A DNA stretch of 64,000 bases, taken from NCBI RefSeq assembly GCF_016464385.1, contig NZ_JADMLH010000004.1, positions 310,001 through 374,000 on the forward strand. Direction: 5' to 3'. Numbering within the stretch: position 1 is the stretch's first letter; each line of letters begins with the position of its first letter. Source of the DNA: Nucisporomicrobium flavum (GTDB taxonomy: Bacteria; Actinomycetota; Actinomycetes; Mycobacteriales; Micromonosporaceae). The notes below the pieces were generated by a model. It saw nothing but the letters and a program-made list of their open reading frames with translations. It was not told the DNA's origin and searched no databases. Of this stretch, positions 8,344-17,421 are shown piece after piece. Both the position numbers and the translations under genes were made by a program.

Positions 8344-9363
8344 TCAGCTCTCCCGGGGCGGTGCCGTGCTGCCCCGCGGCGTCAGGTGGGCGGTGCCCTC
8401 CTCCTCGTCCTTGACCGGCTCGCCCGCGATGGCCGCGAGCAGCTGGCGGGCCGCGTGCGCGCCGTACGCCGCGATGTCCCGGCTCAGTGCGGTCAGCGGC
8501 GGGTGGACGAGCGAGCACAGCGGGGAGTCGTCCCAGGCGACGATGGAGAGGTCGCCGGGCACCGACAGGCCCATCTCCTGGGCCACCGACAGGCCGGCCA
8601 CCGCCATCACGTCGTTGTCGTAGATGATCGCCGTGGGGCGTTCCGCCTCGATGAGCAGCCGGCGGGTGGCGCGGCCGCCCTCCTCGCCGGTGTAGTCCGA
8701 CGGTACGGTCACCGCCTCGTTGAGCCCGAGCGACGCGCAGACCTCGGTGAACGCCTTGGTCCGGACGCGGGTGTGCAGCAGGTCCGGCAGGCCGCCGACG
8801 CGGGCGATCCGGCGGTGGCCGAGGGCCATCAGGTAGCGGACCGCCTCGGTGATCGCGCCGGCGTCGTCGGACCAGAGCTGGGTCAGGTTGCCGGTGTCGC
8901 CGGGCCCGCCGATCACCACCGCGGGCAGCTGCAGCTCGTTGAGCACCGGGATGCGGATGTCGTGCTCGCGCAGGTCGGTGACGAAGACGCCGTCGACGCG
9001 GCGCTCACCCCACCAGCGGCGGTAGACCTCGGTCTCGTTCTGCGGGGTGGCCACGACCTGGAGGGTGAGTGCGTACGAGCGGGCCGCCAGCTCCTGCTCG
9101 AAGCCGCTGATCAGGCCCATGAAGAACGGCTCGATGCTGAGGATGCGGGCGGGCCGGCACAGGGTGAGCCCGACGGCCCGGGCGCGCGCGCCGGACAGGG
9201 CTCGCGCGGCGCTGTTCGGGTTGAAGCCGATCTCCTGCGCGATGGCGACGATCCGTTGCCGGGTCGCCTCGGAGACGCCGGGTTGCCCGTTCAGTGCGTA
9301 GGACACCGCCCCTTTGGACACGCCGGCCCGCCGTGCGATGTCGGCGATCGTCGGCCGCTTCAC
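8344..9363 (-). CDS. LacI-family transcriptional regulator
   Basis: This 339-residue LacI/GalR repressor has an N-terminal helix-turn-helix and hinge (TIADIARRAGVSKGAVSYALN, then the hinge at about residue 48-58) followed by a periplasmic-binding-protein-like effector domain. The GTG at 9363 puts the HTH at residue 4, as is normal; the open frame extends upstream but with non-coding character. It is divergent from the sugar ABC operon and should regulate it, with a sugar or sugar derivative as inducer. Candidate operators lie in the intergenic region. Confidence 0.92.
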   Translation of the reverse strand: MKRPTIADIARRAGVSKGAVSYALNGQPGVSEATRQRIVAIAQEIGFNPNSAARALSGARARAVGLTLCRPARILSIEPFFMGLISGFEQELAARSYALTLQVVATPQNETEVYRRWWGERRVDGVFVTDLREHDIRIPVLNELQLPAVVIGGPGDTGNLTQLWSDDAGAITEAVRYLMALGHRRIARVGGLPDLLHTRVRTKAFTEVCASLGLNEAVTVPSDYTGEEGGRATRRLLIEAERPTAIIYDNDVMAVAGLSVAQEMGLSVPGDLSIVAWDDSPLCSLVHPPLTALSRDIAAYGAHAARQLLAAIAGEPVKDEEEGTAHLTPRGSTAPPRES

Positions 9364-9472
9364 TTGCCCGCCCTCTCCCTGCCCGAATCGGACCTGCACT
9401 GCCCACAGCAAACCCTGGTGGAGCGCTCTCACGCTACCTGGCCCCGGCATGGCCGCAGCGACCGCTGACCGC

Positions 9473-9484
9473 TTGATCGGTTAA
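9473..9484. promoter_or_regulatory. Candidate LacI-type operator, site 1
   Basis: TTGATCGGTTAA is an imperfect palindrome centred on CG, in the style of LacI-family sites (AACCGGTT core). It lies between the regulator gene and the ABC operon. Confidence 0.4.
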
Positions 9485-9591
9485 GTGTTACAGGCCACAA
9501 GCAAGCAGCAACAGCCCCTGACCGTTTTATGGGCTTTAGTACGGCTCGTAGGGGTTGAAGACGCCGTTGGACACGGACACGTAACACAGTA

Positions 9592-9640
9592 TTGACAGTC
9601 GATGTGACGCGTCATACGGTCACGTCACTTATCCGGTTCA
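9592..9640 (+). promoter_or_regulatory. Promoter of the sugar ABC operon with overlapping LacI-type operator
   Basis: TTGACA (9592-9597) is followed after 17 bases by TACGGT (9615-9620), a near-ideal housekeeping promoter. An operator-like TTATCCGGTTCA (9629-9640) covers the expected transcription start. A repressor bound there would block initiation, which fits control by the divergent LacI protein. Confidence 0.6.
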
Positions 9641-9680
9641 GTAAGTTCTCTCGACATTTTCCCCTCGGGTGGAGGAAGAC

Positions 9681-10964
9681 ATGACACGGTTCGGCAGGCG
9701 GGGCTGGGCGCTGGTCGCCGCGGGTCTCGCGGGCGCCCTGACGATCTCGGGCTGCAGCGGGCAGAGCCTGGAGGGCGGCAACGACAAGGCCGCCGAGGGC
9801 CAGATCACCCTGAAGGTCAACTTCTGGGGCGACATGGGCCTGGACAAGCTCAAGGCCGCGTACGAGAAGGACCACCCCAACATCAAGATCGTGCTCAACT
9901 CGGGCGAGTACAACGCCCAGCACGAGGACCTGCAGAAGAAGCTCGTCGCGGGCAGCGGCGCGCCGGACATCTCCGCGGTCGACGAGGGCTTCATCGTCCA
10001 GTTCCGAGGCCAGTCCGACAAGTTCGTCAACCTCCTGGACAAGGGCGCCGGCTCGTACGAGTCGAAGTACCTGCCGTGGAAGTGGCAGCAGTCGCTGTCG
10101 AAGGACGGCCAGCAGATCGGTCTCGGCACCGACGTCGGCGGCCTGGCGATGTGCTACCGCACCGACCTGTTCAAGGCGGCCGGCCTGCCCACGGACCGCG
10201 ACCAGGTCTCCAAGCTCTGGACGACCTGGGACGACTTCATCAACGTCGGCAAGCAGTACGTGCAGAAGACGAAGAAGAAGTTCGTCGACTCCGGCACCAA
10301 CATGTTCAACCCCGTGCTCGCGCAGCAGCCGCAGGGCTTCTACAACGAGCAGGAGCAGCTGCAGATGGAGGGCGGCCCCAAGGTCGCGTTCGACGTCAGC
10401 ATGAAGGCGATCCAGGCCGGGCTCTCGGCCAACCTCGCCAGCTTCCAGCCGAACTGGGACCAGGGCTTCAAGAAGGACCAGTTCGCCGTGCTGGCCTGCC
10501 CGGCGTGGATGCTCGGCCACATCCAGGACACCGCGCCCGAGCAGAAGGGCAAGTGGGACATCGCCACGATCCCCGGCGGCGGCGGTAACTGGGGCGGCTC
10601 CTGGTGGACGATCCCCAAGCAGGGCAAGAACGCCGACGAGGCGTACAAGTTCGTCGAGTGGATGATCCAGCCGCAGCAGCAGATCGAGGTCTTCAAGACC
10701 GTCGGCAACCTGCCCTCGCAGCCGGCCCTGTACAAGGACCCCGCGGTGCTGGACTACAAGAAGGAGTTCATGAGCAACGCGCCGACCGGGCAGATCTTCG
10801 CCTCCACGGCCGAGAACCTCAAGCCGCAGTACCTGGGCAAGAAGAACGGCCCGACCCGCGTCGCGGTGGAGAACGTGATCACCCGCGTGCAGCAGGGCTC
10901 GCTGTCTCCCGACAAGGCCTGGCCGGAGGCGGTCAAGCAGGCCGAGAAGGCCGCCAACTCCTGA
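9681..10964 (+). CDS. Sugar ABC transporter substrate-binding lipoprotein
   Basis: This 427-residue extracellular solute-binding protein of family 1 (maltose/oligosaccharide type) has a signal peptide with lipobox (LTISGC), so it is tethered to the membrane outside the cell. It delivers sugar to the two permeases encoded next. Family landmarks include VNFWGDMGLDKLKAAYEK near the N-terminus and the WWTIPKQGKNADEAYKFVEW segment near residue 310. The ATG at 9681 is preceded by GGAGGA at proper spacing. No ATPase gene is in the operon, as usual for actinobacterial carbohydrate importers that share an MsiK-like ATPase. Confidence 0.93.
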   Translation: MTRFGRRGWALVAAGLAGALTISGCSGQSLEGGNDKAAEGQITLKVNFWGDMGLDKLKAAYEKDHPNIKIVLNSGEYNAQHEDLQKKLVAGSGAPDISAVDEGFIVQFRGQSDKFVNLLDKGAGSYESKYLPWKWQQSLSKDGQQIGLGTDVGGLAMCYRTDLFKAAGLPTDRDQVSKLWTTWDDFINVGKQYVQKTKKKFVDSGTNMFNPVLAQQPQGFYNEQEQLQMEGGPKVAFDVSMKAIQAGLSANLASFQPNWDQGFKKDQFAVLACPAWMLGHIQDTAPEQKGKWDIATIPGGGGNWGGSWWTIPKQGKNADEAYKFVEWMIQPQQQIEVFKTVGNLPSQPALYKDPAVLDYKKEFMSNAPTGQIFASTAENLKPQYLGKKNGPTRVAVENVITRVQQGSLSPDKAWPEAVKQAEKAANS

Positions 10965-10980
10965 CGGAACCTCGCTAACG

Positions 10981-11004
10981 GGGGCGGCCCGCACGGGCCG
11001 CCCC
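10981..11004 (+). promoter_or_regulatory. Strong intergenic hairpin after the binding-protein gene
   Basis: A perfect 10-base stem, GGGGCGGCCC / GGGCCGCCCC with a GCAC loop, lies between the binding-protein stop and the first permease, without a T-run. Such hairpins usually stabilise the upstream transcript or cut read-through, giving more binding protein than permease. Confidence 0.7.
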
Positions 11005-11023
11005 CTCGCCGGAAGGAGTGGCT

Positions 11024-12019
11024 GTGTCCCTCACCCGCAACGCCCCGCCGGTGCTCGACATCCCGGAACCCCGCCCGCCGGCGACCCCGCCGAAGCACAA
11101 GCTGTGGTTCTACCGGTTCGACACCAAGCGCACCCCGTACGTCTTCATCTCGCCGTTCTTCCTGCTCTTCGCGGTCTTCGGGCTGTTCCCGATCATCTTC
11201 AACGGGGTCGTGGCGCTGCGGAACTGGCGCCTCGACGACCCCGACCTGGACGGCTGGGCCGGGTTCGCGAACTTCGAGCGCCTGGTGCACGACGAGGACT
11301 TCTGGAACGCGCTCGGCAACACGTTCGGCATCTTCATCCTCTCCACGGTGCCGCAGCTGCTGATCGCCCTGATGGTCGCGAACCTGCTCAACCGCAAACT
11401 GCGCGGCACCACGTTCTGGCGGGTCGGCGTGCTGCTGCCGTACGTGACCCCGGTGGCCGCGTCGACGCTGGTCTTCGCCGTGTTCTTCTCCCGTGACAAC
11501 GGCATGGCCAACTGGCTGCTGTCGCTTGTCGGCTTCAACGACATGAGCAACCCGCTCGACTGGCGCGCGTACAAGTGGAGCTCCTGGATCGCCATCGCCA
11601 CGATGGTCAACTGGAAGTGGATCGGCTACAACGCGCTGCTCTACCTGTCGGCGATGCAGTCGATCCCCAAGGACGTCTACGAGGCGGCGGCCGTCGACGG
11701 CGCCGGGCCGTGGCGTCAGCTGTGGCGGATCACCGTACCGATGATCCAGCCGGTCCTGGTCTTCACGGTCGTGCTGTCCAGCATCGGCGGGCTGCAGCTC
11801 TTCAACGAGCCCATGCTCTTCGAGGAGAACCCGGCCGCCGCGACCGGCGGCTCGGACAGCCAGTGGCAGACCATCGCGCAGCTCATCTACAAGGTCGGCT
11901 GGAAGGACCTCGACCTCGGGTACGCGGCCGCGATGTCCTGGGCGCTCTTCCTGATCATCCTGATCGTCGCCGGCATCAACGCTTTCCTCACCAACCGTCT
12001 CGGAGGAGGCCGGCGATGA
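11024..12019 (+). CDS. Sugar ABC transporter permease (MalF-like)
   Basis: This 331-residue inner-membrane permease of the binding-protein-dependent type has six predicted transmembrane helices and the cytoplasmic EAA loop (EAAAVDGAGPWRQLWRITVP, about residue 223), which contacts the ATPase. GTG at 11024 is preferred over GTG at 11018 because the GGAAGGAG ribosome site ends at 11018 and needs the spacing. The stop overlaps the next permease start (ATGA). With the binding protein, second permease and beta-mannosidase it forms one operon. Confidence 0.92.
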   Translation: MSLTRNAPPVLDIPEPRPPATPPKHKLWFYRFDTKRTPYVFISPFFLLFAVFGLFPIIFNGVVALRNWRLDDPDLDGWAGFANFERLVHDEDFWNALGNTFGIFILSTVPQLLIALMVANLLNRKLRGTTFWRVGVLLPYVTPVAASTLVFAVFFSRDNGMANWLLSLVGFNDMSNPLDWRAYKWSSWIAIATMVNWKWIGYNALLYLSAMQSIPKDVYEAAAVDGAGPWRQLWRITVPMIQPVLVFTVVLSSIGGLQLFNEPMLFEENPAAATGGSDSQWQTIAQLIYKVGWKDLDLGYAAAMSWALFLIILIVAGINAFLTNRLGGGRR

Positions 12020-12906
12020 CCACCGTTTCCGCACCCGCGCCCGGCAAGCGACGCCCCCGGGAGATCGGCCGCGCGCCGCAGGACACCCGCGGCAACTGGC
12101 GCACGTACCTCGCGCTGACCGCGTTCCTGCTGCTCTCGGCGTTCCCGCTGTACTGGATGTTCGTGATCGCCACGAGCACCGACGAGGCGGTCTCGCAGAC
12201 GCCGCCGTCCGTCGTCCCGGGCAACCAGCTGATGACGAACCTGCGCGAAGTCTTCACGATGCAGGACGTCTACTTCACCGCGTCGCTGATCAACAGCTTC
12301 ATCGTCGCGGCCGTCGTGACCGTATCGACGCTGTTCTTCTGTTCGCTGGCCGGGTTCGCCTTCGCCAAGCTGCGCTTCAAGGGCCGCGACCCGCTCATGA
12401 TCGTCGTGATCCTCACCCTGACCGTGCCCAACCAGCTCGGCGTGGTGGCGCTCTACATCCTCATGGGTAAGCTCGGCTGGAACGGCACGCTGCTCGCGGT
12501 CATCGCGCCGTTCCTGGTCAGCGCGTTCGGCGTGTTCTACATGCGCCAGTTCATCCTGCACGCCGTACCCGACGAACTGGTCGAATCGGCCCGGATGGAC
12601 GGGGCGCTGACGCTGCGCGTCTACTGGAGCATCATCGTGCCGGCGATCCGGCCGGCGCTGGCGGTGCTCGGGCTGCTGACGTTCGTGGCGACGTGGAACG
12701 AGTTCCAGTGGCCGCTGATCACGCTGAACGGCACCGAGTTCCCGACCTCGATGGTCGCCCTCTCCGACCTCGCGAGCGGCAACTACGTCATCTACCGGCG
12801 GGTGCTCGCGGGCGCGTTCATGGCCACCCTTCCGCTGCTGGTTCTGCTCGTCATGGGCGGACGGCAGATCGTCCGGGGAATCATGGAAGGCGCCGTCAAG
12901 TCTTGA
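12016..12906 (+). CDS. Sugar ABC transporter permease (MalG-like)
   Basis: This 296-residue permease partner of the preceding gene has a cytoplasmic N-terminus, six transmembrane helices and the EAA-type loop (ESARMDGALTLRVYWSIIVP, about residue 195). The ATG overlaps the previous stop as ATGA with GGAGGAGG upstream, so translation is coupled. It should form the heterodimeric channel of the importer. The beta-mannosidase gene follows after nine bases, behind a GAGGAG ribosome site. Confidence 0.92.
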   Translation: MTTVSAPAPGKRRPREIGRAPQDTRGNWRTYLALTAFLLLSAFPLYWMFVIATSTDEAVSQTPPSVVPGNQLMTNLREVFTMQDVYFTASLINSFIVAAVVTVSTLFFCSLAGFAFAKLRFKGRDPLMIVVILTLTVPNQLGVVALYILMGKLGWNGTLLAVIAPFLVSAFGVFYMRQFILHAVPDELVESARMDGALTLRVYWSIIVPAIRPALAVLGLLTFVATWNEFQWPLITLNGTEFPTSMVALSDLASGNYVIYRRVLAGAFMATLPLLVLLVMGGRQIVRGIMEGAVKS

Positions 12907-12914
12907 GGAGCGAT

Positions 12915-15308
12915 GTGACCTCGTACCTTCCCCTGCACGAAGGCTGGACCCTCAGCGGCGGCGACGTCTCCGGCGTCGCCGCCGCCGTGCCCGGCTGCGT
13001 GCACACCGACCTGCTCGCCGCCGGCCGCATCGAGGACCCGTACCTCGACGAGAACGAGAAGAAGCTCGCCTGGATCGGCCGCACCGACTGGGAGTACCGG
13101 ACCACCTTCCGGTACGAGCCCGGCGACGGCCGCGCCGACCTGGTCTGCGAAGGCCTCGACACGGTCGCCACGGTCACGCTCAACGGCGTCGAGCTGGGCC
13201 GCACGTACAACATGCACCGCGGATACCGCTTCGATGTCCGTGAGCTGCTGCGCGCCGGCGACAACGAGCTGAGCATCCGGTTCGAATCCGCGTACTCGTA
13301 CGCCGAGGCGCAGCGGGACCGGCTCGGCGACCGGCCGAACGCGTACCCGGAGCCGTTCAACTTCATCCGCAAGACGGCCTGCAACTTCGGCTGGGACTGG
13401 GGACCGACGCTGGTCACCGCCGGCATCTGGCAGCCGATCGGCCTGCACCGCTGGTCGACGGCCCGGCTCGCCGAGGTCCGCCCGCAGGTCACGGTCGCGG
13501 ACGGCACCGGCACGGCCGAGGTCCGGGTCCGCGTCGAGCGCGAAACCCCCGGCCCGGTCACGGTCGCCGCCACGATCGCCGGCGAGCGGGTGGAGGTCAC
13601 CACCGAGGACGACGAGGCCGTTGTGACGGTCACGGTCGCCGACCCCGCGCTCTGGTGGCCCATCGGGTACGGCGACCAGCACCGTTACGACCTCGACGTG
13701 ACCCTGAGCGGCGCGGGCGGCGAACCGCTGGACTCGTGGAGCCGCAAGGTCGGCTTCCGCTCGGCCCGTGTCGACACCACGGACGGCGCCTTCACCGTGG
13801 TCGTCAACGACGTACCGATCTTCGTCCGCGGGGTCAACTGGATCCCCGACGACGTGTTCGCGAACCGGGTCACCCGCGAGCGGCTCGAGACCCGCTTCCG
13901 GCAGGCGCTCGACGCGAACGTCAACTACCTGCGCGTGTGGGGCGGCGGCCGGTACGAGTCCGAGGACTTCTACGACCTCGCCGACTCGCTCGGCCTGATG
14001 GTGGGGCAGGACTTCCTGTTCGCCTGCGCGGCGTACCCGGAGGAGGAGCCGTTCGCCACCGAGGTCGCAGCCGAGGCGCGGGAGAACGTCGTGCGGCTCG
14101 CCTCGCACCCGAGCCTGATGATGTGGACCGGCAACAACGAGAACATCTGGGGTCACGAGGACTGGGGCTGGAAGCAGGACCTCGACGGCCGTACGTGGGG
14201 CGCCGGCTACTACTTCGACGTGCTCGCCGGCATCTGCGCCGAGGAGGACCCGAGCCGGTTCTACTGGCCCGGCAGCCCCTGGTCCGGGCGCGAGGACAAG
14301 CACCCCAACGATCCCGCGTACGGCACCACGCACATCTGGGACGTGTGGAACACCGACGACTACGCCAAGTACCGCGAATACCGGCCGCGCTTCGTGGCGG
14401 AGTTCGGCTACCAGGCGCCGCCCGCGTACGCCACCCTGCGCCGGGCCCTGTCCGACGACCCGCTCGCCCACGACTCGCCCGGCATGCGCGCACACCAGAA
14501 GGCCGGCAATGGTGACGCGAAGCTGCAGCGAGGGCTCGACGCCCACCTGCCGCAGCCCCGCGACTTCGACGACTGGCACTACCTGACGCAGCTCAACCAG
14601 GCCCGCGCGCTGTCGCTGGGCATCGAGCACTTCCGGTCGCTGCGGCCGTCCTGCATGGGCGCGATCATGTGGCAGCTCAACGACTGCTGGCCGGTCACCT
14701 CGTGGGCGGCGGTCGACGGCGACGGCCGCAAGAAGCCCCTCTGGTACGCGCTGCGCCGCTCCTTCGCCCCCCGCCTCCTCACGGTGCAGCCGCGCGACGG
14801 CGGGCTCGCGCTGGTGGCGGTCAACGACTCCGCGCAGCCGTGGGTGCTGTCGGCGACGGTGTCCCGCCGTACCCTCGCGGGGGTCGTCGAGGCCGAGGTG
14901 GCGCTCGGCGCAACCGTCGCACCGGGCGCGGCCACGACGCTGCCCCTGCCGGCCGAGCTCGCGACCGCCGGCGACCCGACGGCCGAGGTGTTGGTCGCGG
15001 AGGCGGGCGAGCAGCGCACCTGGTGGTTCTTCGCCGAGGACCGCGACGTCGCCTGGCCGCCGGCCAAGTACGACACGACGGTCACCGCGGCGGGCACCGA
15101 AACGCACGTGACGGTCACGGCACAGACGATCCTGCGGGACGTCACCCTGCAGGCCGACCGCCTCGACCCGGCCGCGGAGGCCGACGAGGCGGGGGTCACG
15201 CTGCTGCCGGGGGAATCGGCGACCTTCCGGGTACGAGGTGCGGCCGCGCTGGACCCGGCCGCACTGACCGCCCGGCCGGTCCTGCGCTGCGTCAACGACC
15301 TGGCGTAA
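12915..15308 (+). CDS. Beta-mannosidase, glycoside hydrolase family 2
   Basis: This 797-residue enzyme removes terminal beta-D-mannose from manno-oligosaccharides. It has an N-terminal jelly-roll sugar-binding domain, an immunoglobulin-like domain (about 190-290), a TIM-barrel catalytic domain (about 290-600) and C-terminal Ig-like domains. The acid/base Glu is in WTGNNEN and the nucleophile Glu in RFVAEFGY. WDWGP and MHRGYRFDVR in the N-terminal domain are typical of the mannosidase branch rather than of beta-galactosidase. There is no signal peptide, so it acts in the cytoplasm on imported sugar. GTG at 12915 follows GAGGAG; the ATG two bases earlier is out of frame and meets a stop immediately. 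It identifies the upstream importer as probably a manno-oligosaccharide system. Its 3' end overlaps the convergent MetRS gene by 17 bases. Confidence 0.92.
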   Translation: MTSYLPLHEGWTLSGGDVSGVAAAVPGCVHTDLLAAGRIEDPYLDENEKKLAWIGRTDWEYRTTFRYEPGDGRADLVCEGLDTVATVTLNGVELGRTYNMHRGYRFDVRELLRAGDNELSIRFESAYSYAEAQRDRLGDRPNAYPEPFNFIRKTACNFGWDWGPTLVTAGIWQPIGLHRWSTARLAEVRPQVTVADGTGTAEVRVRVERETPGPVTVAATIAGERVEVTTEDDEAVVTVTVADPALWWPIGYGDQHRYDLDVTLSGAGGEPLDSWSRKVGFRSARVDTTDGAFTVVVNDVPIFVRGVNWIPDDVFANRVTRERLETRFRQALDANVNYLRVWGGGRYESEDFYDLADSLGLMVGQDFLFACAAYPEEEPFATEVAAEARENVVRLASHPSLMMWTGNNENIWGHEDWGWKQDLDGRTWGAGYYFDVLAGICAEEDPSRFYWPGSPWSGREDKHPNDPAYGTTHIWDVWNTDDYAKYREYRPRFVAEFGYQAPPAYATLRRALSDDPLAHDSPGMRAHQKAGNGDAKLQRGLDAHLPQPRDFDDWHYLTQLNQARALSLGIEHFRSLRPSCMGAIMWQLNDCWPVTSWAAVDGDGRKKPLWYALRRSFAPRLLTVQPRDGGLALVAVNDSAQPWVLSATVSRRTLAGVVEAEVALGATVAPGAATTLPLPAELATAGDPTAEVLVAEAGEQRTWWFFAEDRDVAWPPAKYDTTVTAAGTETHVTVTAQTILRDVTLQADRLDPAAEADEAGVTLLPGESATFRVRGAAALDPAALTARPVLRCVNDLA

Positions 15309-16704
15309 CGGAAACCGCCGCGCCCAGCCTTCCGAAGGCCGGGCGCGGCGGCCCGTCCAGTGCCAGCTGTGCCCGGAGCCGCTCGGCGGCCGACGGCAGG
15401 AACGGTTCCAGCTCGTCCACAATGGCCAGGCAACGGCCGAGCAGCTCGCCCACCACCTCGGCGCGGCGGGCTCCGGTCAGCCGCCAGGGTCGCTCGATCT
15501 CCACTACCCGGTTGCCGTTGGCCACCTCGTCCGTGATGGCCTCGGCCGCCGCGCGGAAGTCGCCGACGCGCAGCGCCCGGTCCACCCGTTCCGGCAGGTC
15601 GCTGCGGTACGGGACCGGCCGGATCCCGTCGCGGTACGCCAGGCTCGCCGTACGGTTCACCAGGTTGCCGATGCCGTTGGCCAGGTCGAGGTCGTGTCGG
15701 CGGACCAGGCGCTCGGCGGTGAAGTCCGTGTCGCCCAGCGGTGCCACCTCGCGCAGCAGCCACCAGCGCAGCGCGTCCAGCCCGAAGCGGCCTACCAGGT
15801 CGATGGGGTCGACCGCGTTGCCGGCGCTCTTCGACAGTTTGGCGCCGTCGACGGTGAGGTAGTCGTGGACGAGGATGGTGGTCGGCAGCGGCTCACCGGC
15901 GGAGAGCAGCAGCGCCAGCCAGTAGACGGCGTGGAACCGGACGATGCCCTTGCCGATGACGTGCACCCGCTCACCGTTTCCGGCCCACCATTTCCGGTAC
16001 GCCTCCCCGCGGCCGAGCGAGGTCACGTAGTTGGCGAGCGCGTCCCACCACACGTACACGACCTGATCCGGGTCGCCGGGTACGGCGATGCCCCACCCCC
16101 CGGCGCGGGCGGCCGACCGGGAGACGCTGATGTCCCGCAGCCCGGCGCGGACGAACGCGAGCACCTCGTTGCGCCGCGCCGGCGGTTCGATGTGGACGGT
16201 GCCGTCCTCGAGGATCCGCCGGATCTGATCCTGGTAGCTCGACAGGCGGAAGAACCAGTTCTCCTCGCTGACCCGCTCCGGTGGCGCGTCGTGCTCCGCG
16301 CACGTGTCCGTGTCGAGGAACTGCTCGCAGCCCCCGCAATACAGGCCGGTGTACCCGCGTCGGTAGAAGTCCTTGCGCGACCGCTCCCACAGCGTCACGA
16401 CCCCGGATGCATGGCGCGGTTCGGACGTACGGATGAAGTCGTCGAACGAGAGCTCGAGCGGCTCCCGCAGGGCGGCGAAGCGTTCGGCGTTGGCGGCGAC
16501 GAAGTCCCGTACGGGCACACCCGCCGCGCGGGCGGCCGTCACGTTCTTCAGGGCGTTGTCGTCGGTGCCGGTGAGGAATCGGACGTCCTCGCCCCGCGCG
16601 CGCCGATGCCGGGCGAGGACGTCGGCCTGCACGAGCTCCAGCGCGTGGCCCAGGTGCGGCGCGGCGTTGACGTACGGAATGGCGGTGGTGACGTAGTAGG
16701 TCAT
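15292..16704 (-). CDS. Methionyl-tRNA synthetase, short paralogue
   Basis: This class I synthetase charges tRNA with methionine. It has the HIGH-type motif APHLGHA (about residue 15), the catalytic loop KLSKS (about residue 297), one zinc-knuckle half (CGGCEQFLDTDTC) and an anticodon-binding alpha-helical domain after about residue 320. At 470 residues it is shorter than the usual 510-680-residue housekeeping enzyme and lacks the C-terminal dimerisation domain, so it is probably a second MetRS, like the accessory copies sometimes associated with inhibitor resistance. The start at 16704 places TYYVTTAIPYVNAAPH at the N-terminus as in known MetRS. Two inverted repeats lie in its upstream region. 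Confidence 0.85.
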   Translation of the reverse strand: MTYYVTTAIPYVNAAPHLGHALELVQADVLARHRRARGEDVRFLTGTDDNALKNVTAARAAGVPVRDFVAANAERFAALREPLELSFDDFIRTSEPRHASGVVTLWERSRKDFYRRGYTGLYCGGCEQFLDTDTCAEHDAPPERVSEENWFFRLSSYQDQIRRILEDGTVHIEPPARRNEVLAFVRAGLRDISVSRSAARAGGWGIAVPGDPDQVVYVWWDALANYVTSLGRGEAYRKWWAGNGERVHVIGKGIVRFHAVYWLALLLSAGEPLPTTILVHDYLTVDGAKLSKSAGNAVDPIDLVGRFGLDALRWWLLREVAPLGDTDFTAERLVRRHDLDLANGIGNLVNRTASLAYRDGIRPVPYRSDLPERVDRALRVGDFRAAAEAITDEVANGNRVVEIERPWRLTGARRAEVVGELLGRCLAIVDELEPFLPSAAERLRAQLALDGPPRPAFGRLGAAVSVTPGR

Positions 16705-16733
16705 GGCCCTTCTTCCGCCCCGCCCGCAGCACA

Positions 16734-16756
16734 AGTCCCCGCCACAGGCGGGGACT
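16734..16756 (-). promoter_or_regulatory. Hairpin in the MetRS leader
   Basis: A perfect 10-base stem, AGTCCCCGCC / GGCGGGGACT with a 3-base loop, lies about 30 bases upstream of the synthetase start. It has no T-run and no T-box sequence nearby, so it may be a translational or mRNA-stability element. Confidence 0.4.
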
Positions 16757-16840
16757 GATCGGTCTCAGAGCACGCCGACAGACCCCGCGAACGGGCCCAT
16801 CATGACGGCGTGGCTCGGCTGCACGGGCCCAGGATGCCGC

Positions 16841-16872
16841 CCGCGGAAAAATCCCGCCAAGAATTTCCGCGG
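16841..16872. promoter_or_regulatory. 9-bp inverted repeat in the MetRS/DUF6069 divergent region
   Basis: CCGCGGAAA and TTTCCGCGG are separated by 14 bases, centred between the two divergent genes. This is operator-like in size and symmetry, though it could also form a leader stem-loop. Confidence 0.45.
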
Positions 16873-16956
16873 ACGTGTCGATCGGGGGCCGGCCGTTTCG
16901 TAGCCCTGATGAGAGGCCGGCACGGCGCCGGTCGGAGAACCGCACCGGAGGGCACC

Positions 16957-17367
16957 ATGACCACCGTCGCCACCACCACGGAGAACACCTCGAACCTCGG
17001 CGCGTCGGCGCTGACGGGCGCGGTCGCCATCGCGGCCGCGAGCGTCGCCACCATGGCCGTCGCCGCCGGCGGTCACGCGGTGGGGATTTCCCTCGACGTG
17101 GCCGGTGCGCCGATCCCCGTCGCGGGCTTCGGCACGCTGACGGCGCTCTTCTCGGTGGTCGGGCTGATCCTCGCCGCCGTGCTGTCGCGGACGGCCCGGC
17201 ACCCGCGGCGCGCGTTCGTCCGGACGACCGTGGTGCTGACCGTCCTGTCCTTCGTGCCGGACGTGATCGTGGACGCCGCCCCGGCCACCAAGGCGCTGCT
17301 GATGCTCACGCACCTCGTGGCCGCCGCGATCGTGATCCCGGCCGTGGCTCGCCGCCTCGCCGCCTGA
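16957..17367 (+). CDS. Four-helix membrane protein, DUF6069-like
   Basis: The protein has 136 residues and four hydrophobic helices (about residues 17-40, 52-75, 88-105 and 112-130), with short polar loops and no large soluble domain. The pattern and the VAGAPIPVAGFGTLTALFS segment match the actinobacterial DUF6069 family, whose function is unknown. It starts at an ATG with GGAGGG upstream. It sits just upstream of a YciI-like protein and an ECF sigma factor on the same strand and may belong to their regulon. Confidence 0.65.
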   Translation: MTTVATTTENTSNLGASALTGAVAIAAASVATMAVAAGGHAVGISLDVAGAPIPVAGFGTLTALFSVVGLILAAVLSRTARHPRRAFVRTTVVLTVLSFVPDVIVDAAPATKALLMLTHLVAAAIVIPAVARRLAA

Positions 17368-17421
17368 GAAGCACCCGTGTCACCTGTCACCATGTCACCG
17401 TCTAGTCACTGGAGGACTCCC

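Noticed and set aside
16704-16957. T-box riboswitch before the methionyl-tRNA synthetase
   Set aside because: No T-box sequence or specifier-loop layout was found on the minus strand, only a short hairpin and an inverted repeat.
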